Position numbers and translations under genes: made by a program
Notes under the pieces: model-generated
Database searches by the model: none
What the model was told of the DNA's origin: nothing
The model's input: the letters and a program-made list of their open reading frames with translations, nothing else
Shown here: one piece after another, positions 1-6,857 of the stretch
Position numbering within the stretch: position 1 is the first letter of the stretch
Layout: every line of letters starts with the position of its first letter
Assembly (NCBI GenBank): GCA_001314685.1
Contig: LJNT01000123.1
Location: forward strand, 1 to 34,159
Direction: 5' to 3'
DNA from: Rhodobacteraceae bacterium HLUCCA09
GTDB lineage: Bacteria > Pseudomonadota > Alphaproteobacteria > Rhodobacterales > Rhodobacteraceae
DNA: 34,159 nucleotides

Positions 1-27
1 GCGCAGGAGAAAATGATCGCAGCCTGA
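1..27 (+). CDS. Possible 3' end of an upstream gene (partial)
   Basis: From the first base, frame 1 reads AQEKMIAA and stops at a TGA at 25-27. This could be the tail of a gene that lies mostly left of the window. Eight codons are too few to identify it, and an open frame this short can arise by chance. The rest of the edge (28-117) shows no gene, only a weak inverted repeat at 80-93 (GAAGT/ACTTC) just beyond the oxyR-like stop codon. Confidence 0.2.
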   Translation, partial: AQEKMIAA

Positions 28-117
28 TCGGCATCGGACAGGCGCGACCCGACCGACATCCAGACGCCAAGTGTCAGACGAAGTCTAAACTTCTACAAGA
101 CAGTCCTGCCGGGGTCG

Positions 118-993
118 TCAGCTTTCCGGACGGGACTCGCGCAAGGTCTCGGTGATCATGCGGAACACGTCCGCCCGCGGCGACGTCGGACGCCAGACGA
201 CGGCGATCGTCCGCGGGCAAGCCTCTGGGAGCCGGGTGAGCGCCACCGCGCTTTCGGAGGCGACACCACCCGAAACGGCCAGGTCGGGCAACAGCGTGAT
301 GCCCAGCCCCTCCGAGACCATCGCGGTCAGCGTGCCGAGGCTCGTCGCGGCGAAGCTCTCGTCGGGCGCCAGCCCCGCTTCGGGAAAGGCGCGCAGGGCG
401 TGGCGCTGCAGGCAATGGCCCCGCTCCAGCAGGAGCAGGCGCGCCCCGTCGAGCGCGGGCGGCCCTGGCGCACCGGCCGGCGTGACGAGGTGGTAGCCGT
501 CGTCGAACAGCTCCACGCAGTGCAGCCCGCCGACATCGAATGGCAGCGCGATCAGCGCGAGGTCGAGGCGGCCCTGAGCCACGCCGTCGAGCAGGCTCTC
601 TGTCAATTCCTCGCGCAGGAACAGGCGGAGTTCGGCGAACCGCGCGCGCAGCCGGGGCAACGCGCGAGGAAGCAGGTAGGGCCCGACGGTCGGGATCGCG
701 CCCAGCCGCAGCGTGCCGGCGTCGGGCCGCCGGTGGGCCGATGCCACGCCCTCGATCTCGTCGGCGCCGAGGATCAGTGCGCGGCCCCGCTCGGCGATCT
801 CGGCGCCGACTTCGGTCATCATCACGTGCCGCCGGCTGCGTTCGACCAGTTGCACGCCGAGCCCCGCCTCGAGCGCCCTCAGCCCGGCGCTGAGCGTGGG
901 CTGGGCGACGTGGCAGCGCTCGGCCGCCCGCGAAAAGCTGAGCTCGTCGGCCAGGGCGACGAGGAAACGGAGCTGCTGGAGGGTGACACTCAT
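118..993 (-). CDS. oxyR: OxyR-type LysR-family regulator lacking the resolving cysteine
   Basis: A 291-residue LysR-type regulator. The N-terminal helix-turn-helix (about residues 1-60) carries the OxyR-like stretch CHVAQPTLS. The effector domain includes IPTVGPYLLP, RGHCLQ and GITLLPDLAV, all close to E. coli OxyR. OxyR senses peroxide by a disulfide between Cys199 and Cys208. Here the Cys199 equivalent is present (C194), but a gapless alignment places Phe203 where Cys208 should be. Other cysteines are C27, C159 and C259. The ATG at 991-993 was chosen because the LysR domain begins there; the frame stays open upstream but crosses the shared control region. It is divergent from a peroxiredoxin, as is usual for oxyR. 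OxyR family assignment is strong; its mode of peroxide sensing is uncertain. Confidence 0.88.
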   Translation of the reverse strand: MSVTLQQLRFLVALADELSFSRAAERCHVAQPTLSAGLRALEAGLGVQLVERSRRHVMMTEVGAEIAERGRALILGADEIEGVASAHRRPDAGTLRLGAIPTVGPYLLPRALPRLRARFAELRLFLREELTESLLDGVAQGRLDLALIALPFDVGGLHCVELFDDGYHLVTPAGAPGPPALDGARLLLLERGHCLQRHALRAFPEAGLAPDESFAATSLGTLTAMVSEGLGITLLPDLAVSGGVASESAVALTRLPEACPRTIAVVWRPTSPRADVFRMITETLRESRPES

Positions 994-1002
994 GCCGTGC
1001 TT

Positions 1003-1039
1003 ATAGTCTGAACCTATCAATGGGTCAATTATTATCCAT
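1003..1039. promoter_or_regulatory. OxyR-like tandem operator between oxyR and peroxiredoxin
   Basis: The AT-rich gap between the divergent genes contains ATAGTCTGAACCTAT at 1003-1017, which fits the OxyR half-operator consensus ATAGnTnnnAnCTAT at all but one specified position. Seven bases later, 1025-1039 is a weaker second copy (TCAATTATTATCCAT) that keeps about half of the specified positions. Two 15-base elements separated by 7 bases is the spacing known for OxyR tetramers. A TATATC at 1046-1051 could be the -10 of the peroxiredoxin promoter, which would put the operator where an activator binds. Confidence 0.65.
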
Positions 1040-1098
1040 TTCAGGTATATCTTTGCGACTGCTAGCCCTTCGTCATCGACATCACGATGGAGGACACG

Positions 1099-1743
1099 AT
1101 GACCGACCAGACCCAGCTCCCGATGCCCCGGCTGAACGAGCCTGCGCCCGATTTCGACGCGCCCACCACTCACGGCCCCCGCACGCTGGCTGACTACCGT
1201 GGCAAGTGGCTGGTGCTGTTCTCGCACCCGGCCGACTTCACCCCGGTCTGCACCACCGAGTTCATGGCCTTCGCCAGGCGCCAGGACGACTTCGCCGCGC
1301 TGAACGCCGAGCTTCTGGGGCTGTCGATCGACAGCCACTACGCCCACATCGCGTGGGTGCGAAACATCAAGGAGAAGTTCGGCGTCGAGATCGGGTTTCC
1401 GATCATCGCCGACCTGTCGATGCAGGTGGCCGCCGCCTACGGCATGATCCAGCCCGGCGCGTCGAACACCGCCGCCGTGCGCGCCACCTTCGTCATCGAC
1501 CCAGAGGGCGTGCTGCGGGCGATGGTCTACTACCCGATGAATGCGGGCCGCTCGGTCGACGAGATCCACCGCCTCGTGCTCGCCCTGCAGACGGCGGAGC
1601 AGAATGGCTGCGCCATGCCCGAGAACTGGCAGCCAGGCGCGCCCGTGATCGTGCCGCCGCCGTCGACGGCCGAGGCCGCCGAGGCGCGCGCGGGCGAGGG
1701 CTACGACACGGTGGACTGGTATTTCTCGACGCGCGCTCTCTGA
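1099..1743 (+). CDS. Peroxiredoxin, Prx6-like (1-Cys type)
   Basis: A 214-residue thioredoxin-fold peroxidase that reduces hydrogen peroxide or alkyl hydroperoxides in the cytoplasm. The peroxidatic motif PADFTPVCTTEF puts Cys51 in the expected place, and a conserved Arg follows in AVRATFVIDP. The long C-terminal part (NWQPGAPVIVPPPST) is typical of the Prx6/archaeal-type group rather than AhpC. The only other cysteine is C171; the extra C-terminal cysteines of archaeal 2-Cys relatives are missing, so a 1-Cys mechanism with an external thiol is likely. The ATG at 1099 is preferred over one at 1087 because GGAGG at 1089-1093 sits 5 bases before it. Control by the divergent OxyR-like protein is inferred from the operator between them. 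Confidence 0.9.
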   Translation: MTDQTQLPMPRLNEPAPDFDAPTTHGPRTLADYRGKWLVLFSHPADFTPVCTTEFMAFARRQDDFAALNAELLGLSIDSHYAHIAWVRNIKEKFGVEIGFPIIADLSMQVAAAYGMIQPGASNTAAVRATFVIDPEGVLRAMVYYPMNAGRSVDEIHRLVLALQTAEQNGCAMPENWQPGAPVIVPPPSTAEAAEARAGEGYDTVDWYFSTRAL

Positions 1744-1755
1744 GCGGCGGCGCCG

Positions 1756-1769
1756 TTGATCTGGGTCAA
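1756..1769. promoter_or_regulatory. FNR/FnrL-type box
   Basis: TTGATCTGGGTCAA matches the FNR-family pattern TTGAT-N4-(A/G)TCAA, the form used by FnrL in Rhodobacter. It lies 12 bases after the peroxiredoxin stop codon. AT-rich AATAAA at 1790-1795 lies where a -10 would fall for a class II promoter centred near -41.5. The next gene on this strand is the secreted DsrE-like protein about 350 bases away. The match is by eye; binding is not shown. Confidence 0.5.
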
Positions 1770-2121
1770 TGGCGACCGCTCGGCGCTGGAATAAAGGTGC
1801 ATCGCCAATGAAGCTTAATGGAACGGATTCGGCCGACCTCGTGGAACACACCGCTTGGGGGCAGCTTGGTCATGTGGGGCAAGGTCACCGGGGACGACGC
1901 GATCGGCCGTCCGGGCTGGCACCTGCCGAGGAGGGAACCGCGCGCATGGTTTGCCTGTCTGCTCGGCCATCGGCTCGCCACTATGTTCGCCGTTTCAACA
2001 CCACCGGACTCGAGCCGCGCAAGGATGCGCGGCCGTCCCGAGACGACCCAGCGAGCCCCGCTCACCACCCGCGGCCTGGCGCAGCCGGGTCCGCATTTCC
2101 ACCGAAAAGAAGGAGACCTTC
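1770..2121 (+). other. Long gene-free leader before the DsrE-like gene
   Basis: About 350 bases separate the FNR-type box from the next credible start codon. The stretch contains a 7-bp hairpin at 2014-2033 (GCCGCGC, loop AAGGAT, GCGCGGC) and several open frames without recognisable protein character. I see no RNA gene or repeat. If the FNR-type promoter is used, this would be a long 5' untranslated leader. Confidence 0.35.
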
Positions 2122-2559
2122 ATGAAACGCATGCTTGCTGCCGCGCTCGCGGCCCTCGCAGTCGCCGGCGCGGCCCAGGCCCAGGACGGCCCCTCGCGCC
2201 TCGTGACCGTGCTCACGGCACCAGAGCCTCAGACCCAGCTCATGGCCATGGTGCTGACGATGCAGGCGGCCGAGCAGGGTGCGGCACCGCACATCCTGCT
2301 CTGCGGGCCGGCCGGCGACCTTGCGCTGGCCGACGCCCCCGAGAGCGCCACGGCGGGCCAGCCGCCGAGGGACATGAGCCCGCAGGGTCTGATGCAGGCA
2401 ATCATGCAGCAGGACGGGGCCCGCGTTGAGGTCTGCGCCATCTACCTGCCCGGCCGCGGCGAGGGCCCGGAGGTGCTGCTCGACGGCGTGGGCGTGGCCG
2501 AGCCCGGCGCAATGGCCGCCGCCATCATGGCCCCCGACGCCCGGGTGATGAGCTACTGA
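2122..2559 (+). CDS. Secreted DsrE-like protein
   Basis: A 145-residue protein with a clear Sec signal peptide (MKRMLAAALAALAVAGAAQA, cleavage likely after residue 20), so it is probably periplasmic. The mature part reads like a DsrE/DsrF-fold domain: a beta strand RLVTVLTAPE, then a helix of repeated MQ/MV residues (TQLMAMVLTMQAAEQGAA), then HILLCGPAGDLAL and EVCAIYLPG. DsrE-fold proteins often handle sulfur or sit beside sulfur and peroxide genes, but no sulfur-transfer motif is obvious apart from two cysteines in the mature chain. The start is supported by GAAGGAG at 2109-2115. It sits after the peroxiredoxin and behind an FNR-like box; a role in redox or anaerobic physiology is a guess. 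Family call moderate, function unknown. Confidence 0.7.
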   Translation: MKRMLAAALAALAVAGAAQAQDGPSRLVTVLTAPEPQTQLMAMVLTMQAAEQGAAPHILLCGPAGDLALADAPESATAGQPPRDMSPQGLMQAIMQQDGARVEVCAIYLPGRGEGPEVLLDGVGVAEPGAMAAAIMAPDARVMSY

Positions 2560-2566
2560 GGATTGG

Positions 2567-2600
2567 CGGGGCGCGCGCGCAACGCCGCGCGCGCGCCCCG
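2567..2600. terminator. Strong GC hairpin after the DsrE-like gene
   Basis: A perfect 14-bp inverted repeat (2567-2580 with 2587-2600, loop AACGCC) begins 8 bases after the stop codon. The arms consist mostly of alternating CG. No T-run follows, so it is either an atypical intrinsic terminator or an mRNA 3'-end stabiliser. The rest of the gap to 3018 holds no gene; a short inverted repeat (CGCCAC-GCG-GTGGCG, 2937-2951) followed by GATATA at 2957-2962 may mark the promoter of the next gene. Confidence 0.55.
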
Positions 2601-3018
2601 CGTGCCCGGCGCCACCGATGCCTCGCGCCCCGCGCTGCGCCCCCGCGGGCATGCGGGCGGCAACATGGGCGTTGCGCCGCAGCCGATGCCGCCGCTCGCT
2701 CACCCCGCGGCCGGACCTGCCGGTCTGCGACTCCAAGCTGGCGCTGCCTTGAACTGGCCCCTCCGAACGGGCCCGCCAACTCTCTCCCGAACAGATCCAC
2801 GAACCGCTAGATTGCGGCGTGCCGGACGGTGAGCCGACGCGCCGCCTTCCGTGCCGACGACGCGGGACGGCACACCCCGGAACGACGGGGCCGACCCGCC
2901 CTCGCGCGCCCCCATCGGCGGCATTCCGCGACAGTTCGCCACGCGGTGGCGTTTCCGATATACCGGGGCGAATCGCGCTGGCACACGCACCGCCCCGCGC
3001 GCACGGAGGAGGACACCC

Positions 3019-4569
3019 ATGCACGACGACACGATCCGCAGCCTGATCGCCCCCCACCCCGACGACGCGCCCGCGCTCGGCGCGCCGGGGCGCGCCTGGC
3101 TGAGCTATGGTGGCCTGCGCGCGCTGTCGGATCGGGTCGAGGCGGGGCTGCGCGCGGCTGGCGTGGGCGCCGCCGATCGCGTGGCGATCGTGCTGCCGAA
3201 CGGGCCCGAGATGGCGGCGGCCTTCGTCACCGTGGCGCAGGCTGCCACGACCGCGCCGCTCAACTCAGCCTACCGCGAGGACGAGTTCGCCTTCTACCTC
3301 GAAGACCTCAAGGCGAAGGCCATCGTGGTCGAGGCGGGCTACGACGGGCCGGCGCTCGCCGCCGCCAACCGCTTCGGCCTGACGGTGCTGCGGCTCGAAC
3401 GCGACGAGGCCGACTCGGCCGGCACCTTCACGCTGACGCCCGACCACGCGACGGAGGCGACCCCCGCCGGCACGCCGGGGCCGGGCGACGTGGCGCTGAT
3501 CCTGCACACATCGGGCACCACCTCGCGCCCCAAGATCGTGCCGCTCCTGCACTCCAACGTCGCCGCCTCGGCCCGGCACATCGCCCAGTCGCTGGCGCTG
3601 ACGCCCGACGACCGGTGCCTCAACGTGATGCCGCTGTTCCACATCCATGGGCTTGTGGCTGCGGTCTCGGCGTCGCTCTCGGCCGGCGCCTCGGTCTGGT
3701 GCGCGCCGGGCTTCGACGCGCTGCGCTTCTTCGGCTGGCTGAAGGACGCGCGCCCGACCTGGTACACCGCCGTTCCGACGATGCACCAGGCGATCCTCGC
3801 CCGCGCGCCGCGCAACGCCGAGATCATCGCCGAGGCCAACCTGCGCTTCCTGCGCTCGTCGTCGGCCTCGCTGCCCGGCCCGGTGATGACCAAGCTCGCC
3901 GAGACCTTCGGCGCGCCGGTGATCGAGGGCTACGGCATGACCGAGGCAGCGCACCAGATGGCGTCGAACCCGCTGCCGCCCAGGGCGCAGAAGCCCGGCT
4001 CTGTCGGCCTGCCCGCGGGGCCCGACGTGCGCATCGCGCACGAGACCGAGGACAGGCTGCTGGCGGATGCAGGGCCCGACGCGGTGGGCGAGGTCGTCAT
4101 CTCCGGGCCCAACGTGACGCCGGGCTACGAGGGCAACCCCGACGCCAATGCCAGGTCGTTCTTCGAGGCCGAGGGCAGGCGCTGGTTCCGCACCGGCGAC
4201 CAGGGCGCCTTCGATGCCGAGGGCTATCTCGCGCTCACCGGCCGCCTGAAGGAGATCATCAATCGCGGCGGCGAAAAGGTCAGCCCGCTCGAAGTCGACG
4301 GTGTGCTGTCGGATCACCCGGCCATCGCGCAGGTCGTCACTTTCGCCCTGCCGCACGCCAAGCTGGGCGAGGAGGTGGCCGCGGCCGTGGTGCTGCGCGA
4401 GGGGGCCGAGGCGACCGAGCGCGAGATACGCGACTTCGCCTCCGGGCGCCTCGCCGACTTCAAGGTGCCGCGCAAGGTGGTGATCGTGGACGAGATCCCG
4501 AAGGGCGCCACCGGCAAGCTGCAGCGCATCGGGCTGGCCGAGAAGCTGGGGCTGGCCGAGACCGCCTGA
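3019..4569 (+). CDS. AMP-forming acyl-CoA ligase, oxalate-CoA ligase-like
   Basis: A 516-residue ANL-superfamily enzyme that would activate a carboxylic acid with ATP to an acyl-AMP and then the CoA thioester. Motifs in order: TSGTTSRPK at 164-172 (P-loop), PLFHIHGL near 205, YGMTE at 305-309, RTGD at 391-394, NRGGEK near 415 and the C-terminal catalytic Lys500 in PKGATGK. The signatures TSGTTSRPK, GMTEAAHQM-SNPLPP and KPGSVG resemble plant AAE3 and yeast Pcs60, which are oxalate-CoA ligases, more than generic FadD. No formyl-CoA transferase or oxalyl-CoA decarboxylase is nearby, so the substrate is inferred only. The start has a strong GGAGGAGG at 3005-3012. A ketopantoate-reductase-like gene follows on the same strand. 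Confidence 0.85.
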   Translation: MHDDTIRSLIAPHPDDAPALGAPGRAWLSYGGLRALSDRVEAGLRAAGVGAADRVAIVLPNGPEMAAAFVTVAQAATTAPLNSAYREDEFAFYLEDLKAKAIVVEAGYDGPALAAANRFGLTVLRLERDEADSAGTFTLTPDHATEATPAGTPGPGDVALILHTSGTTSRPKIVPLLHSNVAASARHIAQSLALTPDDRCLNVMPLFHIHGLVAAVSASLSAGASVWCAPGFDALRFFGWLKDARPTWYTAVPTMHQAILARAPRNAEIIAEANLRFLRSSSASLPGPVMTKLAETFGAPVIEGYGMTEAAHQMASNPLPPRAQKPGSVGLPAGPDVRIAHETEDRLLADAGPDAVGEVVISGPNVTPGYEGNPDANARSFFEAEGRRWFRTGDQGAFDAEGYLALTGRLKEIINRGGEKVSPLEVDGVLSDHPAIAQVVTFALPHAKLGEEVAAAVVLREGAEATEREIRDFASGRLADFKVPRKVVIVDEIPKGATGKLQRIGLAEKLGLAETA

Positions 4570-4580
4570 CACCCGCCCCG

Positions 4581-4636
4581 GCGGCGGCCAGCGCCGCTGC
4601 CGGAGGATTTTGCGTATTTGAAACAGAAAGAAGCAG
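4581..4636 (+). terminator. Hairpin plus T-rich Rhodobacterales-style intergenic motif
   Basis: Shortly after the ligase stop codon, GCGGCG (4581-4586) pairs with CGCCGC (4592-4597) and is followed by GGAGGATTTTGCGTATTTG and then AAACAGAAAGAAG. The hairpin with a T-rich tail looks like an intrinsic terminator. From memory, similar TATTTGAAACAGAAAGAAG-like strings recur between genes in Rhodobacterales genomes; this window contains only one copy, so the repeat status cannot be shown here. Confidence 0.45.
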
Positions 4637-4669
4637 GGGCGGGCGCGCGAGAGGCGTCCGGGGTGAGCG

Positions 4670-5650
4670 ATGCGGATCTGCGTGTTCGGGGCCGGGGCGA
4701 TCGGCGGGTACATGGGCGCGAAGCTCGCCCAGGCGGGGGCGGAGGTGAGCCTCGTGGCGCGGGGGCCGCACCTGGCCGCCATGAAGGCGAACGGGCTGAC
4801 GCTGATCGAGGAGGGGGAGCGCACGACCGTGCCCGTCACCGCCTCCGACGACCCCGCGACGCTGGGGCCGCAGGATTACGTGATCGTCACGCTCAAGGCC
4901 CATTCGGTGCCGCCCGTCGTGGGCAGGATGCAGCCGCTGATCGGCGACGACACCACGATCGTCTCCGGCGTCAACGGCGTGCCGTGGTGGTATTTCCACA
5001 AGATCGGCGGCCCGCTCGAGGGCACGCGGCTGGAGACGGTCGATCCCGGCAACGTCCAGTGGAACGGCTTCGGCCCCGACAGGGTGCTGGGCTGCGTCGT
5101 CTACCCGGCGGCCGAGGTGATCGAGCCGGGCGTCGTCAAGCACGTCGAGGGCAACCGGTTTTCGCTCGGCGAGCCCGACGGCTCGAAGTCGGAGCGGGCC
5201 GTGCGGCTGTCGACGGCGCTGACCGAGGCCGGGCTGAAGGCGCCCGTGCGACCCAAGCTGCGCGACGAGATCTGGGTCAAGCTCTGGGGGAACCTGTCGT
5301 TCAACCCCATCTCGGCGCTCACCCACGCCACGCTCGACGTCCTGTGCACCGACGAGGGCACGCGGCAGGTGGCGCGCGACATGATGCTCGAGGCGCAGAC
5401 CGTGGCCGAAAAGCTGGGCGTGAAGTTCCCCATCGACGTCGACCGGCGCATCCGGGGCGGCGCCGAAGTGGGCGCGCACCGCACCTCGATGCTGCAGGAT
5501 CTCGACATGGGCCGCCCGATGGAGATCGACGCGCTCGTGGCCTCGGTGGCCGAGCTCGGCCGTGTGACCGAGACGCCCACGCCCACCATAGACACGGTGC
5601 TGGCGCTGGTGCGTCTGCGCGCGCGGGTGGCGGGCCTCTACGGCGGCTGA
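4670..5650 (+). CDS. Ketopantoate reductase (ApbA/PanE) family protein
   Basis: A 326-residue NADP-dependent dehydrogenase. The N-terminal Rossmann motif is GAGAIGG (residues 7-13). The C-terminal domain has EIWVKLWGNLSFNPISALT, where Lys204 matches the catalytic lysine of PanE and the Asn-rich segment the substrate site. PanE reduces 2-dehydropantoate to pantoate for CoA synthesis, but many paralogues of this length act on other 2-oxo acids. The segment NGVPWWYFHKIGG marks a proteobacterial paralogue group rather than E. coli-like PanE, so the substrate is open. It lies 100 bases behind the acyl-CoA ligase with a terminator-like element between, so co-transcription is uncertain. Confidence 0.82.
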   Translation: MRICVFGAGAIGGYMGAKLAQAGAEVSLVARGPHLAAMKANGLTLIEEGERTTVPVTASDDPATLGPQDYVIVTLKAHSVPPVVGRMQPLIGDDTTIVSGVNGVPWWYFHKIGGPLEGTRLETVDPGNVQWNGFGPDRVLGCVVYPAAEVIEPGVVKHVEGNRFSLGEPDGSKSERAVRLSTALTEAGLKAPVRPKLRDEIWVKLWGNLSFNPISALTHATLDVLCTDEGTRQVARDMMLEAQTVAEKLGVKFPIDVDRRIRGGAEVGAHRTSMLQDLDMGRPMEIDALVASVAELGRVTETPTPTIDTVLALVRLRARVAGLYGG

Positions 5651-5716
5651 CCGGAGGCGGCGCGCCCGTCACGCACCGTTTACCATTCACATCCTGCATA
5701 GCGGCAATGCTCCGGC

Positions 5717-5777
5717 CCCGGATTGTGTCCGCAATCCGGGCAAGTAGATAACGGGCATGGGCCGGGGTTCCCCGGCC
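5717..5777 (+). promoter_or_regulatory. Two-hairpin leader before the first DUF1127 gene
   Basis: Between the reductase gene and the small DUF1127 gene there are two perfect inverted repeats: CCCGGATTG/CAATCCGGG (5717-5740, loop TGTCCG) and GGCCGGGG/CCCCGGCC (5760-5777, 2-base centre). The first may terminate the upstream gene; the second lies 27 bases before the DUF1127 start and would be in its leader. No T-run follows either. Confidence 0.4.
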
Positions 5778-5804
5778 ATCCCATTTCTATTCCGGAGACA
5801 CACC

Positions 5805-6011
5805 ATGGCTACCATCGCACGGGGCCACGCCCCCCAGCATTTCGGCATCGCCGGCTGGCTCGCCCGCACCCTTGACGACCTTCGCCGCGCCCGCCTCGAG
5901 CGGCAGACCTATGCCGAGCTGTCGGAACTGTCGGATCGCGAACTCGACGACCTCGGCCTGACCCGGGCGACCCTGCGCGAGGCCGCCCGCCGCGCCGTCG
6001 AGGCCTATTGA
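5805..6011 (+). CDS. DUF1127 mini-protein (YjiS-like)
   Basis: A 68-residue basic protein. The C-terminal half carries the DUF1127 signature: a helix rich in Arg and Leu, then LSELSDRELDDLGLTRATL. DUF1127 proteins of alphaproteobacteria are small and often stress-induced; CcaF1 of Rhodobacter sphaeroides is an RNA-binding protein that affects sRNA maturation and RNA turnover. The start ATG follows CGGAG at 5793-5797; an in-frame ATG at 5757 lies before a hairpin and is unlikely. It is monocistronic by position and has a structured leader. A second, divergent DUF1127 protein lies at 9471. Family assignment is firm; a role in RNA metabolism here is inferred. Confidence 0.88.
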   Translation: MATIARGHAPQHFGIAGWLARTLDDLRRARLERQTYAELSELSDRELDDLGLTRATLREAARRAVEAY

Positions 6012-6063
6012 GCGCGCGTCGCAACGCTCTGACACGTGAGCAGAGGCGCCTTGCCGGCGCCCC

Positions 6064-6741
6064 TCAACTGGCCCGCCGCAGCCGCGCCTCGAGGCGCAGG
6101 GCGTGGACCGGATCGCGCGCCACGTCTGGCAGGACCGGGTCGTAAGCCGCGCGGATCACCGAGGCGATACCCGGGCGCAGCACCGTCTGCCCCTCCGGGG
6201 TGCGCGCGAGCGGCGGCTCGGCCGCCCGGCCCTCGGCCTCGGCCGAGAACGCCCTGTCCGACCACAGCAGGATCGCCTGCACCGCCTGCGTCAGCGCGAG
6301 GGCATCCGCGGGGGCCGCCTGCATGTGCGCGTCCATCCGCACGAAGGCGAAGCAGGCGCGGATCGCGCCGCCCTCGTCGAAGCGGAACACGCGGTACTGG
6401 TTGGCCTCGGCCCTGTCGAGCCGGGCGACCAGCGGCGCGAGGCCGGGGATCAGCCGGTCGAGGCCGGGCGTCTCGGTCAGCTCGCCCCAATCGCGCACGA
6501 AGAACAGCATCAGGTTGGCGCCGATCTCGGGGTCGGTCTCGGCCACGTCGAGGCCGGCGAGCGACGCCACCGCCTCTATCGCACCCTTGATCGTGCCGAG
6601 GCTCTCCTCGGTCACGCCGAAGACGACGGGCGCCAGAGGCCGCCCCCACCGCGCGCAGAGGAAGGTGCCGTCGGAGCGGGTGAAGTAGCCGGCGATGTCG
6701 TCGGCCGAAAGAGGATCGGGCGTGATCTGCGGCGTCGCCAT
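6064..6741 (-). CDS. Conserved-looking protein of unknown function
   Basis: A 225-residue soluble protein without signal peptide or membrane segment. I do not recognise the family. It is acidic to neutral, with a possible alpha/beta N-terminus (GTFLCARWGRPLAPVVFGVT) and a central segment LMLFFVRDWGELTETPGLDRL followed by ANQYRVFRFDEGGAIRACFAF. Coding character is supported by the strong ribosome site AGGAGGA just before the ATG at 6739-6741 and by ordinary residue composition throughout. It sits between the DUF1127 gene and ruvB, on the ruv strand, 116 bases downstream of ruvB, so it may belong to the same transcript. Confidence 0.75.
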   Translation of the reverse strand: MATPQITPDPLSADDIAGYFTRSDGTFLCARWGRPLAPVVFGVTEESLGTIKGAIEAVASLAGLDVAETDPEIGANLMLFFVRDWGELTETPGLDRLIPGLAPLVARLDRAEANQYRVFRFDEGGAIRACFAFVRMDAHMQAAPADALALTQAVQAILLWSDRAFSAEAEGRAAEPPLARTPEGQTVLRPGIASVIRAAYDPVLPDVARDPVHALRLEARLRRAS

Positions 6742-6857
6742 GCGTCCTCCTGTCAGGCAGCGGCAAGGTGGAGAGCGGCGAGAGCACGCGGGTCACACGG
6801 CCTCGCGGGTGCAATTGATGCGCTATGTGGCATGTCGGCGCCGCGTGTCCAGCCTCG

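Noticed and set aside
118-1851. A 577-codon open frame extending the oxyR-like gene upstream
   Set aside because: The extension runs through the operator and antisense to the peroxiredoxin gene; the LysR domain starts exactly at the ATG at 991-993.
1769-2125. Small open frames in the leader before the DsrE-like gene
   Set aside because: No ribosome site, no protein-like pattern, and they run into the real start of the next gene.
2062-3057. A 331-codon minus-strand open frame covering the DsrE-like gene and the gap after it
   Set aside because: Composition is that of antisense GC-rich DNA with no start signal or motif; the plus-strand DsrE-like gene has a signal peptide and a ribosome site.
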